Positions 48,155 to 57,533 are shown, counted from the first letter of the stretch. The stretch: 64,000 nt of DNA from Rhodococcus wratislaviensis (GCF_900455735.1 NZ_UAUI01000029.1:62001-126000), one strand, 5' to 3'. The notes: generated from the sequence alone by a model not told the origin. A program made the numbers and translations.

Positions 48155-49507
48155 ATGGGCATGACCGAACTCGGCACCGAGCGGTCGACCGCGGTGCCGC
48201 ACGGGTCGGCAGGGCAGCAACGCCGCCGGGTGATCAAGGCGAGCGCGGCGGGAACCGTGATCGAGTGGTACGACTTCACGCTCTACGGTCTCGCAGCCGC
48301 CCTGGTCTTCGGGCCCCTCTACTTCCCCGGGGCGGGTTCCCTCGCCGGCACGATGGCCGCCTTCGGGACGTTCGCCGTCGGGCTCGGCGCCCGCCCGATC
48401 GGTGGACTCGTCTTCGCCCACTTCGGCGATCGGCTCGGCCGCAAGCCGATGCTCCTCATGACCCTGCTCGTCATGGGCGCCTCGACGACGCTGATCGGTG
48501 CGCTGCCCACCGCGGACTCGATCGGTATCTGGGCGCCGATTCTCCTGATCGTCCTTCGCCTGTTCCAGGGTGCGGGCGCGGGCGCCGAGTTCGCCGGGGC
48601 GATCACGATGGTCACCGAATCCACGGACAGCTCCCGGCGAGCGCTCTCCAGTGCGTATCCGGGGGCCGCGATCTACGTCGGAACCGGCGGCGCCACCATG
48701 ATCTTCGCGTTGCTCACGCTGATGCCCGACGACCTCTTCCTGTCCTGGGGCTGGCGAATTCCGTTCCTGGCCAGCGCCGTCATCGTTCTCGTGGCCGGCT
48801 ATCTGCGGCTGAAGGTGAACGAGACGGCGGTGTTCGAGGAGGCCGCGCAGCACGGGGAGGTGGACCGCGCCCCGCTGGTCGAGGCGGTCCGAAACCACTG
48901 GCGGCAGATCCTGTGCGGGCTGGCCCTGTTCAGCTTCGTGATCCCGTGGGCCTACGTCATGCAGGTCTTCGCGCTCTCGTTCGTGACCAAGACCCTCGGC
49001 GTCGATTCCACCCAGGCCCTGATCGGATTGATCGTCGCCGAGTTCTGCGCCATCCCCGTCATCATCGGGTTCGGCCGACTGGCCGACAAGATCGGCCGCA
49101 AGCCGGTCCTGTTGTCCGGCGCCGTCTTCGGCATCGTGTTCCCGTTCCCGATGTTCATGATGCTCGACACGCGGTCGCCGTGGATGGTCGGATTGGCGCT
49201 GATCCTCGGAATCTGCCTCGTCCAGGGCACGACGTCCGGTCCGGGCGGTGCGCTGCTCTCCGAACTGTTTCCCACCAAGATCCGGTGGAGCGGTATCGCG
49301 ATCTCCCGGGAGATCCCGGCCGCCGTGGTCGGCGGCACGATCCCGCTGGTCGCCACCGCCCTCGTCGCCATCGCGGGCGGAACGCCCTGGCTCGTCGCGA
49401 GCTACCTCATGGGCTTGAGCGTGGTCGGGCTGATCGGCATCGCCCTGCTTCCCGAGACCCTCGGCCGGAGCGTGGGCTCGCGACAGACCGCCGAGGCCGC
49501 ATCGTGA
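48155..49507 (+). CDS. MFS importer, metabolite:H+ symporter (MHS) type
   Basis: 450 aa from ATG 48155 (AGGAG upstream). 'SAAGTVIEWYDFTLYGLAAALVFGPLYFP' at helix 1, 'AHFGDRLGRKPMLLMTLLVMGASTTLIGALPT', 'RLFQGAGAGAEFAGAITMVTE', and 'GGALLSELFPTKIRWSGIAISREIPAAVVGGTIPL' identify the MHS subfamily. First gene of a coupled operon with a Gfo/Idh oxidoreductase, a zinc alcohol dehydrogenase and a LacI regulator, so it probably imports the polyol, sugar or organic acid those enzymes oxidise. A LacI-type site precedes it. Confidence 0.92.
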   Translation: MGMTELGTERSTAVPHGSAGQQRRRVIKASAAGTVIEWYDFTLYGLAAALVFGPLYFPGAGSLAGTMAAFGTFAVGLGARPIGGLVFAHFGDRLGRKPMLLMTLLVMGASTTLIGALPTADSIGIWAPILLIVLRLFQGAGAGAEFAGAITMVTESTDSSRRALSSAYPGAAIYVGTGGATMIFALLTLMPDDLFLSWGWRIPFLASAVIVLVAGYLRLKVNETAVFEEAAQHGEVDRAPLVEAVRNHWRQILCGLALFSFVIPWAYVMQVFALSFVTKTLGVDSTQALIGLIVAEFCAIPVIIGFGRLADKIGRKPVLLSGAVFGIVFPFPMFMMLDTRSPWMVGLALILGICLVQGTTSGPGGALLSELFPTKIRWSGIAISREIPAAVVGGTIPLVATALVAIAGGTPWLVASYLMGLSVVGLIGIALLPETLGRSVGSRQTAEAAS

Positions 49508-50538
49508 CCCGTCGTGTCGTGGTGGTCGGTGCCGGCCTCGCGAGCGCCGCGCATCTCACGGCTCTCCGGGCTGTCGGCGCCCACGTGGTCGGTGTGGTGA
49601 CGCGCGACGAGACGAGGGCGGCGGCCGCACGCCGACTGGCACCGGAGGCACGGATACTCCCGAGCCTCGATGCGGCAGTAGCCCTGGACGCCGACACGGC
49701 GGTGGTGGTCACGCCGCCGTCCAGTCACCTGGCCGTCGCGTCGGCACTGGCCGAGCGCGGCCTGGACCTGGTGATCGACAAACCGCTGGCGGCGTCATTG
49801 CACGAAGCGCAGGCGATCGACGACGTCGCCGAGCGGTCCGGCGTGCGGGCCGCGGTCACGCTGCAACACCGCTACAAGGAGGCGGCGCGTCGCGCGCGGC
49901 GGCTACTCTCGGACGGCGCGATCGGCGCGCTCCGCTCGGCGACCGTCACCGTCCCGCTGTGGCGCCCCGACTCCTACTACGCCGAGGCCGGACGCGGCAC
50001 CTGGAACCGCGACGGCGGCGGCGTGCTGATCACCCAGGCCATCCACACCCTCGACCTCTACCTGTCGCTGACCGGCCCCGCGCGCAGTGTCGTGGCCACG
50101 GCTTCCACCAGCCGAGGCCGGCTCGAGGCCGAGGACACGATTCACCTCCTGATCGACCACGGCACGCACACGGCATCGGTGACGGCGAGCACGGCGGCGT
50201 GGCCGGGTGGAGCCGAGACGATCCACCTCTACGGCGACGCGGGACAGCTACGGCTGGTGGGTGATTCGCTCGTCCAGATCGGCGACGGCGTCCGCCCACT
50301 CGTCGACGGGCACGTCGACGCGTCCGGGCCGGACCCGCTGTCCATGACGGCGTGGTTCCGGTCTCTGTACGACGACGTCTTCACCAGTTGGGCGGCAGGC
50401 ACGGCACCGTTGTCCGACGCCCGGTCCGGGCTGCCCGTGCAGTCCGTGATCGACGCCGCCTACCGGTCCGCCGCAGCCGGCGCGACGCCGATCACGATCA
50501 CCGTCTCCGAGGAAAGGGAAAGCGCATGTCAGTCTTGA
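49504..50538 (+). CDS. Gfo/Idh/MocA-family NAD(P)-dependent oxidoreductase
   Basis: 344 aa, GTG overlapping the MFS stop. N-terminal Rossmann fold 'RVVVVGAGLASAAHLTALRAVGAHVVGV'; catalytic-region 'LVIDKPLAASLHEAQAIDDVA' (the EKP-like lysine motif, here DKP), and 'GGGVLITQAIHTLDLYLSLTG' with the conserved His. The family oxidises sugars, inositols and their derivatives at secondary hydroxyls. The last 13 nt overlap the following zinc dehydrogenase gene. Confidence 0.92.
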   Translation: MTRRVVVVGAGLASAAHLTALRAVGAHVVGVVTRDETRAAAARRLAPEARILPSLDAAVALDADTAVVVTPPSSHLAVASALAERGLDLVIDKPLAASLHEAQAIDDVAERSGVRAAVTLQHRYKEAARRARRLLSDGAIGALRSATVTVPLWRPDSYYAEAGRGTWNRDGGGVLITQAIHTLDLYLSLTGPARSVVATASTSRGRLEAEDTIHLLIDHGTHTASVTASTAAWPGGAETIHLYGDAGQLRLVGDSLVQIGDGVRPLVDGHVDASGPDPLSMTAWFRSLYDDVFTSWAAGTAPLSDARSGLPVQSVIDAAYRSAAAGATPITITVSEERESACQS

Positions 50539-51587
50539 GTATTCGGGTCGACGGCCCGAACGAGTATCGCCTCGACCACGGTGACGTCACGCGGCCAGGC
50601 GAGGGGGAGGTGCTCGTCGCTCTCGACTCGGCCGGGATCTGCGGCGGCGACCTGTCGCATCTGCGTGGCCGGAACGCCGTCGCCGCATATCCGACGGTGC
50701 TGGGCCACGAATGCGCCGGACGCGTGTCGCGGGTGGGTCCGGGCACGAGTCTCACGGTCGGTCAGCCGGTGATGGTCTACCCGACAACGGGGTGCGGCCT
50801 GTGCCGCGCCTGCCGCGACGGCAGGATCAACAACTGCCCGAGCATCCGGGTGTTCGGATTGTCCGACCCACGCGGGTGCTTCAGCGAGGAATTCGTCGTT
50901 CCCGAGGCGCAGTGCGTGCCGGTGAGCGACTCGGTGCTGGACCGTTTCGGGGCGCTCGTCGAACCGCTCGCCGTCGGCGTTCACGTGGTCCGGCGCGGCG
51001 GCGCGTCGGAGGGGGACACCGCGCTGGTCATCGGGACCGGTGCGATCGGTCTCGCGACCACGCTGGTGGCCCGGAGTCGCGGCGTCCGGGTGTTCGGTGT
51101 CGATCGCTACACCGAACGTGAACAGCCTGCCCTGGCGTGCGGGATGAGCGACTTCACGACCGACTCGGGGGACGCGCTCGAGAGCTGGCTCCGGGAGCGG
51201 ACGGACTCGGTCGACCTCGTCTACGACACTGTGTGCACCGAGGAATCGTCTCGGCTGGCGCTGCGGGTCCTCGCACCCGGCGGCCGCTACGTGGCGATCG
51301 CGTCCGCGAAACCCGGGCACGAACTGACCCTGGACTACAGCGCGCTCTACGCCCGCGAACTGTCCGTCGTGGCCTGCCGGAACTACGTCCGGCAGGACTT
51401 CGTCGAGGCGGCCGAACTACTCGAGTCGGGGAGGGTGGACGCGTCGCCGCTGCACACCGCGACGTTCGCGCTGGACGAGTTCGGCCGTGCGGTCGAGGAA
51501 CTCGAATCGAACGGCAGCAGGCACGTCAAGGTGCTGCTGACCTCCCGGAAACTGCTGGGGACGCGCGCCTTGTTGCGCAGGGAGTGA
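50526..51587 (+). CDS. Zinc-dependent MDR alcohol/polyol dehydrogenase
   Basis: 353 aa. Catalytic zinc ligands: Cys in 'AGICGGDLSHL' and 'GHECAGRV' (His-Glu), structural zinc in 'GCGLCRACRDGRINNC'. Cofactor fold 'ALVIGTGAIGLATTLVARSRG'. It resembles the threonine/sorbitol/galactonate dehydrogenase branch of medium-chain dehydrogenases. Second oxidoreductase of the MFS operon, so likely to act before or after the Gfo/Idh enzyme on the imported compound. Confidence 0.92.
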   Translation: MSVLSIRVDGPNEYRLDHGDVTRPGEGEVLVALDSAGICGGDLSHLRGRNAVAAYPTVLGHECAGRVSRVGPGTSLTVGQPVMVYPTTGCGLCRACRDGRINNCPSIRVFGLSDPRGCFSEEFVVPEAQCVPVSDSVLDRFGALVEPLAVGVHVVRRGGASEGDTALVIGTGAIGLATTLVARSRGVRVFGVDRYTEREQPALACGMSDFTTDSGDALESWLRERTDSVDLVYDTVCTEESSRLALRVLAPGGRYVAIASAKPGHELTLDYSALYARELSVVACRNYVRQDFVEAAELLESGRVDASPLHTATFALDEFGRAVEELESNGSRHVKVLLTSRKLLGTRALLRRE

Positions 51588-51623
51588 ATGTCCACGTGAT
51601 CCGGGGCCGTCTTCGCGATACGC

Positions 51624-51637
51624 TGTAAGCGTTTCCA
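51624..51637. promoter_or_regulatory. LacI-type operator (site b), upstream of lacI-family gene
   Basis: TGTAAGCGTTTCCA, 50 nt before the LacI-family start at 51688 and 36 nt after the preceding stop. Suggests autoregulation. Confidence 0.7.
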
Positions 51638-51687
51638 CCCTGAGGTGGCAGACGGTAGCAATGGTGACGAGAGATGTAGAGGCAGCT

Positions 51688-52701
51688 ATGGCTGATCAGA
51701 CCCGAGTGCCCGCGAGCCGTCGCGTCACGATCAATACCGTAGCCAAGGCGGCCGGTGTCTCGATCGCCACCGTCTCCCGTGTCATGAGCGGCAGCTCGTC
51801 GGTCACCCCGGACCTCGCGGCCCGGGTCCACAAGGTCGCCGACGAGCTGTCCTACCGGCCCAGCACCGCGGCCCGCGGACTCGTCCTCGGGTCGCTGAGA
51901 AACATGGGCGTGATCCTGCCCGACCTGGCGAACGCGTATTTCTTCGACGTCGTCAAGCAGATGCACCACGGCGCCACCGCCGACGGATACCGCATGCTCG
52001 TCGCCGACTACTCCGGTGACGCGGCCGACGAACTCGCCACCGCACTCGACCTGCTCGGTCAGGTCGACGGACTCGTGCTGCTCTCGTCGAGGATTCCGAC
52101 GAGTGGTCTGAAGGACCTCGCCAAGCAGTCGACTCCCGTTCTGCTCGTCAACCGGGTGGAACTGGAAGTCGATCTCCCCATGGTCGCCGTCGACAACTTC
52201 ACCCCCATGATGCAGCTGTGCGGACACCTCGCGAAGCTGGGCCACCGCCGGATCGTCTACGTGAAGGGGTCGGATCTGGCCTGGCAGAACCGTGAGCGGT
52301 GGCGGGCCATCGAAATGGCGAAGGTGCTCGGAATCGAGGCGACGGCGGTGCCGTCGGACGGAACCATCGAGGGTGGCTACGACGTGGTGGAAGAAGCACT
52401 CACGCACGAGCCGACCGCCCTCGTCTGTTTCAACGACCTGACCGCGCTGGGCGTCATCTCGAAGCTGCGTGAGCGCGGACTCCGTGTCCCCGAGGACATT
52501 TCGGTCACCGGATTCGACGACATCGACATGGCGCGCCACCTGGCGCCACGCCTGACCACGGTGGTGAGCCCGAAGATCGATCTGGGCGACAAGGCGTGGT
52601 CGCTGATGCGCGCGGCCCTGAACAACGAGACCACCACGTCTCCGCCGCTGATCCCCGCCGACGTCGTCATTCGCGAGTCGACGGGGCCCGCCGCGAGCTG
52701 A
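51688..52701 (+). CDS. LacI-family transcriptional repressor of the catabolic locus
   Basis: 337 aa from ATG 51688 (GAGGCAG upstream; an in-frame ATG at 51661 would add nine residues). N-terminal HTH and hinge 'VTINTVAKAAGVSIATVSRVMSGSSSVTPDLAARVHKVADELSYRPSTAARGL' in two consecutive family blocks. Periplasmic-binding-like sensor domain: 'GVILPDLANAYFFDVVKQM', 'ALVCFNDLTALGVISKLRERGLRVPEDISVTGFDDI'. Sites resembling TGTAAGCGTTTACA before this gene and at 48076, 54682, 54768, 60219 and 60305 make it the likely master repressor of the region. Confidence 0.93.
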   Translation: MADQTRVPASRRVTINTVAKAAGVSIATVSRVMSGSSSVTPDLAARVHKVADELSYRPSTAARGLVLGSLRNMGVILPDLANAYFFDVVKQMHHGATADGYRMLVADYSGDAADELATALDLLGQVDGLVLLSSRIPTSGLKDLAKQSTPVLLVNRVELEVDLPMVAVDNFTPMMQLCGHLAKLGHRRIVYVKGSDLAWQNRERWRAIEMAKVLGIEATAVPSDGTIEGGYDVVEEALTHEPTALVCFNDLTALGVISKLRERGLRVPEDISVTGFDDIDMARHLAPRLTTVVSPKIDLGDKAWSLMRAALNNETTTSPPLIPADVVIRESTGPAAS

Positions 52702-52709
52702 GCCGGGTT

Positions 52710-53513
52710 TCAGACGGCGGCGAGGCCGTTCGCCGCGGCGTGGACCGCGCGCGGGGCGGCCTCGGCCCACCAGCGGTCGCTGAGGATCTCGACCTCCACG
52801 AGCCCCGCGTAGCCGGCGTTTCTGCAGTCGGCGACGAATCCGGTCATGTCGATGCAGCCTTCGCCGGGCATGCCGCGGCTGCTGAGTTCGCCCTGGATCG
52901 GGGTGACCCAGTCGGCGAGTTGCACCGAGAACAGGCGTTCGCCTGCCCGGGCGATCTGCTGCTGCAGCGCCGCATCCCACCACACGTGATACGAGTCGAG
53001 GGCGATGCCGACCAGGTCGGAATCGATCGCCTCGATCAGGTCATTCGCCTCCTGAAGCGACGTGATCACCGACCGGCTCGACGCCATCATCGGGTGCATC
53101 GGCTCGACCGCGAGCCGCACACCGGCCTGGCGGGCGTACGGCTCGAGTTCGGCGATGCCGTCGTGGACCTGCAATCTTGCGCCGGCGAGGTCGCCGTGGG
53201 CGGCGCCGCAGACCAGGACGAGGCAGTCGGCGCCGAGGGCGTGCGCCTGATCGACCGCCACTCGGTTGTCGGCCATGGCTTCTCGTCGCAGCTCGGCGGT
53301 CGGTTGCGGGAACATCCCGCCCCGGCAAACGCTGGTGACGCGCAGCCCCGACCCTCTGAGCCGGGCCGACGCGCCCGCCAGGTCCACGCCGTCGAGGACG
53401 TCCCGCCACAGGCCGACTCCGCCGAACCCCCACTGCTCGGCGAGTTCGGCGACCTCGGTGAAGCCGGCACCCTTGACGGTGACGGAGTTGAGACTGCACT
53501 GCGCGAGGTCCAT
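52710..53513 (-). CDS. Sugar phosphate isomerase/epimerase-type TIM-barrel protein
   Basis: 267 aa of the AP-endonuclease-2-like TIM barrel: 'GFGGVGLWRDVLDG', 'GLRVTSVCRGGMFP', 'GVRLAVEPMHPMM' (metal ligand Glu), 'LVGIALDSYHVWWD' (Asp/His ligands), 'SVQLADWVTP', 'YAGLVEVEILSDRWW' (final Glu). Members isomerise or epimerise keto-sugars and inosose-like compounds or open lactone-like intermediates. Co-transcribed behind the DUF993 gene (1-nt gap). Together with the Gfo/Idh enzyme it fits oxidation-isomerisation of a cyclic polyol or sugar. Confidence 0.9.
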   Translation of the reverse strand: MDLAQCSLNSVTVKGAGFTEVAELAEQWGFGGVGLWRDVLDGVDLAGASARLRGSGLRVTSVCRGGMFPQPTAELRREAMADNRVAVDQAHALGADCLVLVCGAAHGDLAGARLQVHDGIAELEPYARQAGVRLAVEPMHPMMASSRSVITSLQEANDLIEAIDSDLVGIALDSYHVWWDAALQQQIARAGERLFSVQLADWVTPIQGELSSRGMPGEGCIDMTGFVADCRNAGYAGLVEVEILSDRWWAEAAPRAVHAAANGLAAV

Positions 53514-53514
53514 G

Positions 53515-54672
53515 TCAGCGGATTCCGTGCACAGCGAAGTATGCCGAGGCCCGTGCGGCGGTGAAGTCGGGATCGGTGAACAGGCCGATCGCGTCGGCCG
53601 CGCGGATCAGTTCGGCCAGATGGGTGAGGCTGCGGCCGGTTTCGAAGCCGCCGATCATCCGGAAGTGGTCCTGCTTGCCGTTCAGGTACGCCAACCACGC
53701 GACGCCGACCTTGTAGTACTGCGTCGGGGCGGCGAACAGCAGCCGGCTCAGGGTTTCGGTGGGGCCCAGGATGTTCCGGAACCCCTGCTCGTCGCCGTCG
53801 TCCAGCCGGGCGAACGCGGCGGAGGCGAACGGGCCGAGCGCGGCGAACGCACCCAGCAGGGCGTCGCTGGTGTGGGTGCCGTCGCCGGCGATCAGGTCGA
53901 CGTAGTTGTAGTCGTCGCCGGTGAACACCCGAACGTCGTCGGGCATCCGGTTGCGCAGGGCGATCTCGAGCGCGGGGTCGAGCAGGGAGACCTTGATGCC
54001 GCGTACGCGCTCGTGATGTGTGGTGATGATCTGCAGGACGGTGTCCATCGCGGCAACCGGCTCCGAGAAGCCCCAGTACCCGTCGAGGGCGGGGTCGAAC
54101 ACCGAGCCCAGCCAATGGAGGACGACCGGGCGGGTGGCCGCCGACAGCACCGCGTCGTACACGGCGAGGTAGTCGTCGGGGCCGGTGGCGGCGCGGGCGA
54201 GGTGCCGACTCGCCATCAGCACCACCTCGCCGCCGGCGGATTCGATCGCCTCGACCTGCTCGAGGTAGGCGTCGCGGATCTCGTCGAGCGTGGGGGTGTC
54301 GGTCTTCAGTTGATCGGTGGCCACGCCCACGACCACCTTCCCGCCGACCGCCTTCGCGTCGGTGAGCGTGCGGACGGCGAGTTCCCGGGCACCGGCCCAG
54401 TCGAGCCCCATGCCGCGCTGGGCGGTGTCCATCGACTCGGCCACCCCGAGCCCCAGCGACCACAGGTCGCGGCGCAGTTGCAGGGTGGCGTCCCAGTCGA
54501 TCTGATCCGCGGCATTCTCCGCGGACGCCCGTAGCGGATGGGCCACCACGTGCGAGGCCGCGTACACCGCCCTGCTGCTCGGCGGCGTGGACCGGGTGTC
54601 CAGCCGGGCGGGTGCGTTCAACGCGAGAGTCGTGGGCGAACCGTGGCGATCGGGCAGCAGGATCGAAGCCAT
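53515..54672 (-). CDS. DUF993 protein (dihydrodipicolinate synthase-like aldolase family)
   Basis: 385 aa from ATG 54670-54672 (AGGAG 6 nt upstream). Recognisable TIM-barrel segments: 'GGKVVVGVATDQLKTDTPTLDEIRDAYLEQVEAIESAGGEVVLMASRHLA' (in consecutive blocks), 'RPVVLHWLGSVFDPALDGYWG', 'VRGIKVSLLDPALEIALRNRMP' with the probable Schiff-base lysine in 'GIKVS', and 'VFTGDDYNYVDLIAGDG'. The family has no proven reaction; a keto-acid or keto-sugar aldolase is the natural expectation. First gene of a two-gene minus-strand unit with the epimerase; a LacI-like site (54682-54695) sits next to its ribosome site. Confidence 0.85.
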   Translation of the reverse strand: MASILLPDRHGSPTTLALNAPARLDTRSTPPSSRAVYAASHVVAHPLRASAENAADQIDWDATLQLRRDLWSLGLGVAESMDTAQRGMGLDWAGARELAVRTLTDAKAVGGKVVVGVATDQLKTDTPTLDEIRDAYLEQVEAIESAGGEVVLMASRHLARAATGPDDYLAVYDAVLSAATRPVVLHWLGSVFDPALDGYWGFSEPVAAMDTVLQIITTHHERVRGIKVSLLDPALEIALRNRMPDDVRVFTGDDYNYVDLIAGDGTHTSDALLGAFAALGPFASAAFARLDDGDEQGFRNILGPTETLSRLLFAAPTQYYKVGVAWLAYLNGKQDHFRMIGGFETGRSLTHLAELIRAADAIGLFTDPDFTAARASAYFAVHGIR

Positions 54673-54681
54673 GAAATCTCC

Positions 54682-54695
54682 TGTAATCGTTTTCT
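54682..54695. promoter_or_regulatory. LacI-type operator (site e), before DUF993 gene
   Basis: TGTAATCGTTTTCT, close to the site at 60219 (TGTAATCGGTTTCT). It lies immediately upstream of the DUF993 ribosome site, so binding would occlude transcription start or elongation. Weaker match to the consensus than sites a-d. Confidence 0.5.
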
Positions 54696-54767
54696 TGATG
54701 TTGTGCAGCTCACAATATACTGTGTCAATCACCGAGGTCCATAGCGTTAATGGGCCGATTGGCAGAA

Positions 54768-54781
54768 TGTAAGCATTTACA
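54768..54781. promoter_or_regulatory. LacI-type operator (site c), before CoA-transferase gene
   Basis: TGTAAGCATTTACA, a near-perfect palindrome, overlapping the AGGAG ribosome site and ending 9 nt before the CoA-transferase ATG (54791). Confidence 0.8.
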
Positions 54782-54790
54782 GGAGCGGAT

Positions 54791-56353
54791 ATGACACAGC
54801 CTGGAACGGGTGCCGCCTCGAGGCGCTGGACACTGACCACCGCGACACGAGCCGTGAGCGACATCGCGCCAGGAGCGACCATCGCCCTCACCGGTTCGGG
54901 CGGTGGGATCCTCGAACCGGACACCGTCCTGAAGGCACTGGAGGAGTGCTTCCTCGCGACCGGATCGCCGAGGGAACTCACGATCGTGCACGCCCTCGGC
55001 ATCGGCGACCGGGTGAGCCGCGGAACCAACCACCTCGCGCACAAGGGCATGGTCAAGCGGGTCATCGGCGGGCACTGGACGTGGTCGCCGACCATGATCG
55101 ACCTCGTTCGCAACGACGAGATCGAGGCGTACGCGTGGCCCGGCGGCGCGATCAGTCAGCTGCTGCGGGAGATCGGTGCGCGCCGGCCGGGCCTCATCAC
55201 CGCGACCGGTCTCGACACCTTCGTCGATCCACGGCACGGCGGGGGCAAGTTCACGCCGTCCGCCACCGAGGACCTCGTCGAACTCCTGACTCTGGACGGC
55301 CGCGAGTACCTGCGCTACAAGCCGTTTCCCGTCGACGTGGCCATCGTCCGCGGCGATTCCATCGACCCGTCCGGGAACGTCACGTGCTCGGGCGAGGCGG
55401 CCCAGCTCGACGCGCTGGCCGTCGCTCAGGCGGCGAAGGCGAGCGGCGGCCGGGTCATCGTGCAGGTGAAGAACCTGCTGGACCGGCCGATCGATCCGCG
55501 GCTCGTGCACATTCCGGCGGTCCTGGTGGACGACGTCGTCCACGCACCGGCCCAATGGCAGACGTACGCGGGCGAATTCGACCCGGAACTCTCCGGCGAC
55601 GCTGCGAACTCCGGTTTCGGGGCCACGAACCACGACCCGATCCGCATGCTGATCGCCCGGCGTGCCGCCGCCGAGGTCCGGGACGGCGACGTCCTCAACG
55701 TCGGCTTCGGGGTGTCCGCCCTGGTCGTGGACGCGCTCGCCGAACAGGATCGCCTGGACGACATCACTCTCGCCATCGAACAGGGACTGATCGACGGCAT
55801 CCCCGTCTCCGGCGATCTGTTCGGGGCCGCGCGGGGACCGAAGGTCGTGCATTCGTCGACCACCCAGTTCGACCTGTTCTCGGGCGGAATGCTCGACGTC
55901 AGCTGCCTCGGCATGGCCGAGGTCGACTCCACCGGCGCCGTCAACGTCAGCAAGATCGGCGGCGGAATCGTCGGACCGGGCGGGTTCATCGACATCTCCC
56001 AGAACTCGCCGCGCGCCGTGTTCTGCGGAACGTTCACCGCCCGCGGCCTGGACGTCGAGATCGTCGGAGGAGAACTGGTGATCCGGCGCGAAGGCTCGGT
56101 GCCGAAGTTCGTCGACCGTGTCGATCAGGTCACCTACTCCGGTGCTCTCGCCGTCCGCGAGGGACGTGAGGCGGTCTATGTCACCGAACGCGCCGTCTTC
56201 GCCCTCACCCGGGACGGCCTCGAACTCGTCGAGATCGCACCCGGCATCGACATCGATCGGGACATTCTGCCGCACATGGGATTCCGTCCGATCATCAAGA
56301 ACCCACGCCTGATGGACGCGGGGTTGTTCGCCCCCGTCGCCGTACACATCTGA
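54791..56353 (+). CDS. Acyl-CoA:acetate/3-ketoacid CoA-transferase (single-chain, family I)
   Basis: 520 aa, alpha and beta domains fused. Alpha domain: 'GATIALTGSGGGILEPDTVLKALEECF', 'GHWTWSPTMIDLVRNDEIEAYAWPGGAISQLLREI'. Beta domain: 'NVGFGVSALVVDALAEQ', with the likely catalytic glutamate in 'ITLAIEQGLIDGIPVSG', and 'DISQNSPRAVFCGTFTARGLDVEIVGGE' in two blocks. It resembles YdiF/propionate CoA-transferase. It would activate a short carboxylic acid using acetyl- or succinyl-CoA. First gene of a five-gene coupled run; directly preceded by a LacI operator. Confidence 0.92.
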   Translation: MTQPGTGAASRRWTLTTATRAVSDIAPGATIALTGSGGGILEPDTVLKALEECFLATGSPRELTIVHALGIGDRVSRGTNHLAHKGMVKRVIGGHWTWSPTMIDLVRNDEIEAYAWPGGAISQLLREIGARRPGLITATGLDTFVDPRHGGGKFTPSATEDLVELLTLDGREYLRYKPFPVDVAIVRGDSIDPSGNVTCSGEAAQLDALAVAQAAKASGGRVIVQVKNLLDRPIDPRLVHIPAVLVDDVVHAPAQWQTYAGEFDPELSGDAANSGFGATNHDPIRMLIARRAAAEVRDGDVLNVGFGVSALVVDALAEQDRLDDITLAIEQGLIDGIPVSGDLFGAARGPKVVHSSTTQFDLFSGGMLDVSCLGMAEVDSTGAVNVSKIGGGIVGPGGFIDISQNSPRAVFCGTFTARGLDVEIVGGELVIRREGSVPKFVDRVDQVTYSGALAVREGREAVYVTERAVFALTRDGLELVEIAPGIDIDRDILPHMGFRPIIKNPRLMDAGLFAPVAVHI

Positions 56354-56363
56354 GGAGAACTGC

Positions 56364-57533
56364 ATGTCAACCGGAAACAGCGTCATTCCCTCGTCGGTGC
56401 TCGGCGCCGACGAACGCAAGCTCGTCGCCGAGTTCGTCGACGAACGGATCCGTCCGGTCGCCACCGAACTGGACGAGACCGAACGATTCCCCGAAGAGAT
56501 CTACCGGGAGATGGGCAAGATCGGGCTCTTCGGCATCACCGTGCCCGAGAAGTTCGGTGGCTTCGGCGGCACCGCCCTCGACTACCTGTTCGTCATGGAG
56601 TCCCTGTCCTACGGGTACGCGTCGGTGGCCGACCAGTGCGGCCTCGTCGAGATCCTCGGCAGCCTGCTCGGCAACTACGGCACACCCGAGCAGCAGGAGC
56701 AGTACCTGCGCCCGATGCTCTCCGCCGAGAAGCGCTGCGCCTACGCGCTCACCGAGCCGGGATCCGGATCCGACCTCGGATCGATCACCACACGGGCGGT
56801 CCGCAGCGGCGACGGCTGGGTGCTCACCGGCGAGAAGATCTACATCCACAACGCCCCCGTCGCGGACTTCGCGGTCGTCCTCGCCGTCACCGACCCCGAA
56901 CTCGGGAAGCGCGGCGGCATCTCCGTCTTCCTGGTGGACGTCGACCAGCCCGGCGTCAGCCGCGCCTACCACGAACACAAGATGGGCCAGCGGGCCTCGC
57001 AGGTCGGCGGGCTGGTGTTCGACTCCGTCCCACTGTCGGCCGACGCCCTCCTCGGCGAGGAAGGCAAGGCGTTCGGTTACATGATGAAGGTGCTGGCCAA
57101 GGGCCGTCTCGGCATCTCGGGCCTGAGCCTCGGCATCAGCCGCGCCGCCCTGGACGCCGCCACCCGGCAGTCCCTCGACCGCAGCCAGTTCGGCAAGCCG
57201 ATCTCCGCCAACCAGGGCATCTCCTTCTCCCTCGCCACCGTCGCCACCGAGCTGCGGGCCGGCACCGCGCTGTCGGTCGAGGCGGCGCGGGCGCTCGACA
57301 CGGGGGCAGCGGACGCCGAGACGCTCTGCTCGATGGCCAAGCTCTACGCGTCCGAGGGATGCGTGCGCCACGCCGACGCCGCCGTGCAGGTGTTCGGCGG
57401 CAACGGCTTCATCCGCGGATACGAGGTCGAGCGCCTCTACCGCGACGCCCGCATCACGAAGATCTACGAAGGCACCAGCGAAATGCAGCGGCTCATCATC
57501 AGCCGGGCAGTACTGAAGGGAGCCGCGGCATGA
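56364..57533 (+). CDS. Acyl-CoA dehydrogenase
   Basis: 389 aa, standard length. FAD/substrate motifs 'CAYALTEPGSGSDLGSITTRA' and 'GDGWVLTGEKIYIHNAPVADFAVVLA'; 'QVFGGNGFIRGYEVERLYRDARITKIYEGTSEMQRLII' includes the catalytic-base Glu of the 'YEGTSE' motif. It would introduce a 2,3-double bond in the CoA ester formed by the upstream CoA-transferase. 10-nt gap upstream, ATGA overlap downstream. Confidence 0.94.
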   Translation: MSTGNSVIPSSVLGADERKLVAEFVDERIRPVATELDETERFPEEIYREMGKIGLFGITVPEKFGGFGGTALDYLFVMESLSYGYASVADQCGLVEILGSLLGNYGTPEQQEQYLRPMLSAEKRCAYALTEPGSGSDLGSITTRAVRSGDGWVLTGEKIYIHNAPVADFAVVLAVTDPELGKRGGISVFLVDVDQPGVSRAYHEHKMGQRASQVGGLVFDSVPLSADALLGEEGKAFGYMMKVLAKGRLGISGLSLGISRAALDAATRQSLDRSQFGKPISANQGISFSLATVATELRAGTALSVEAARALDTGAADAETLCSMAKLYASEGCVRHADAAVQVFGGNGFIRGYEVERLYRDARITKIYEGTSEMQRLIISRAVLKGAAA

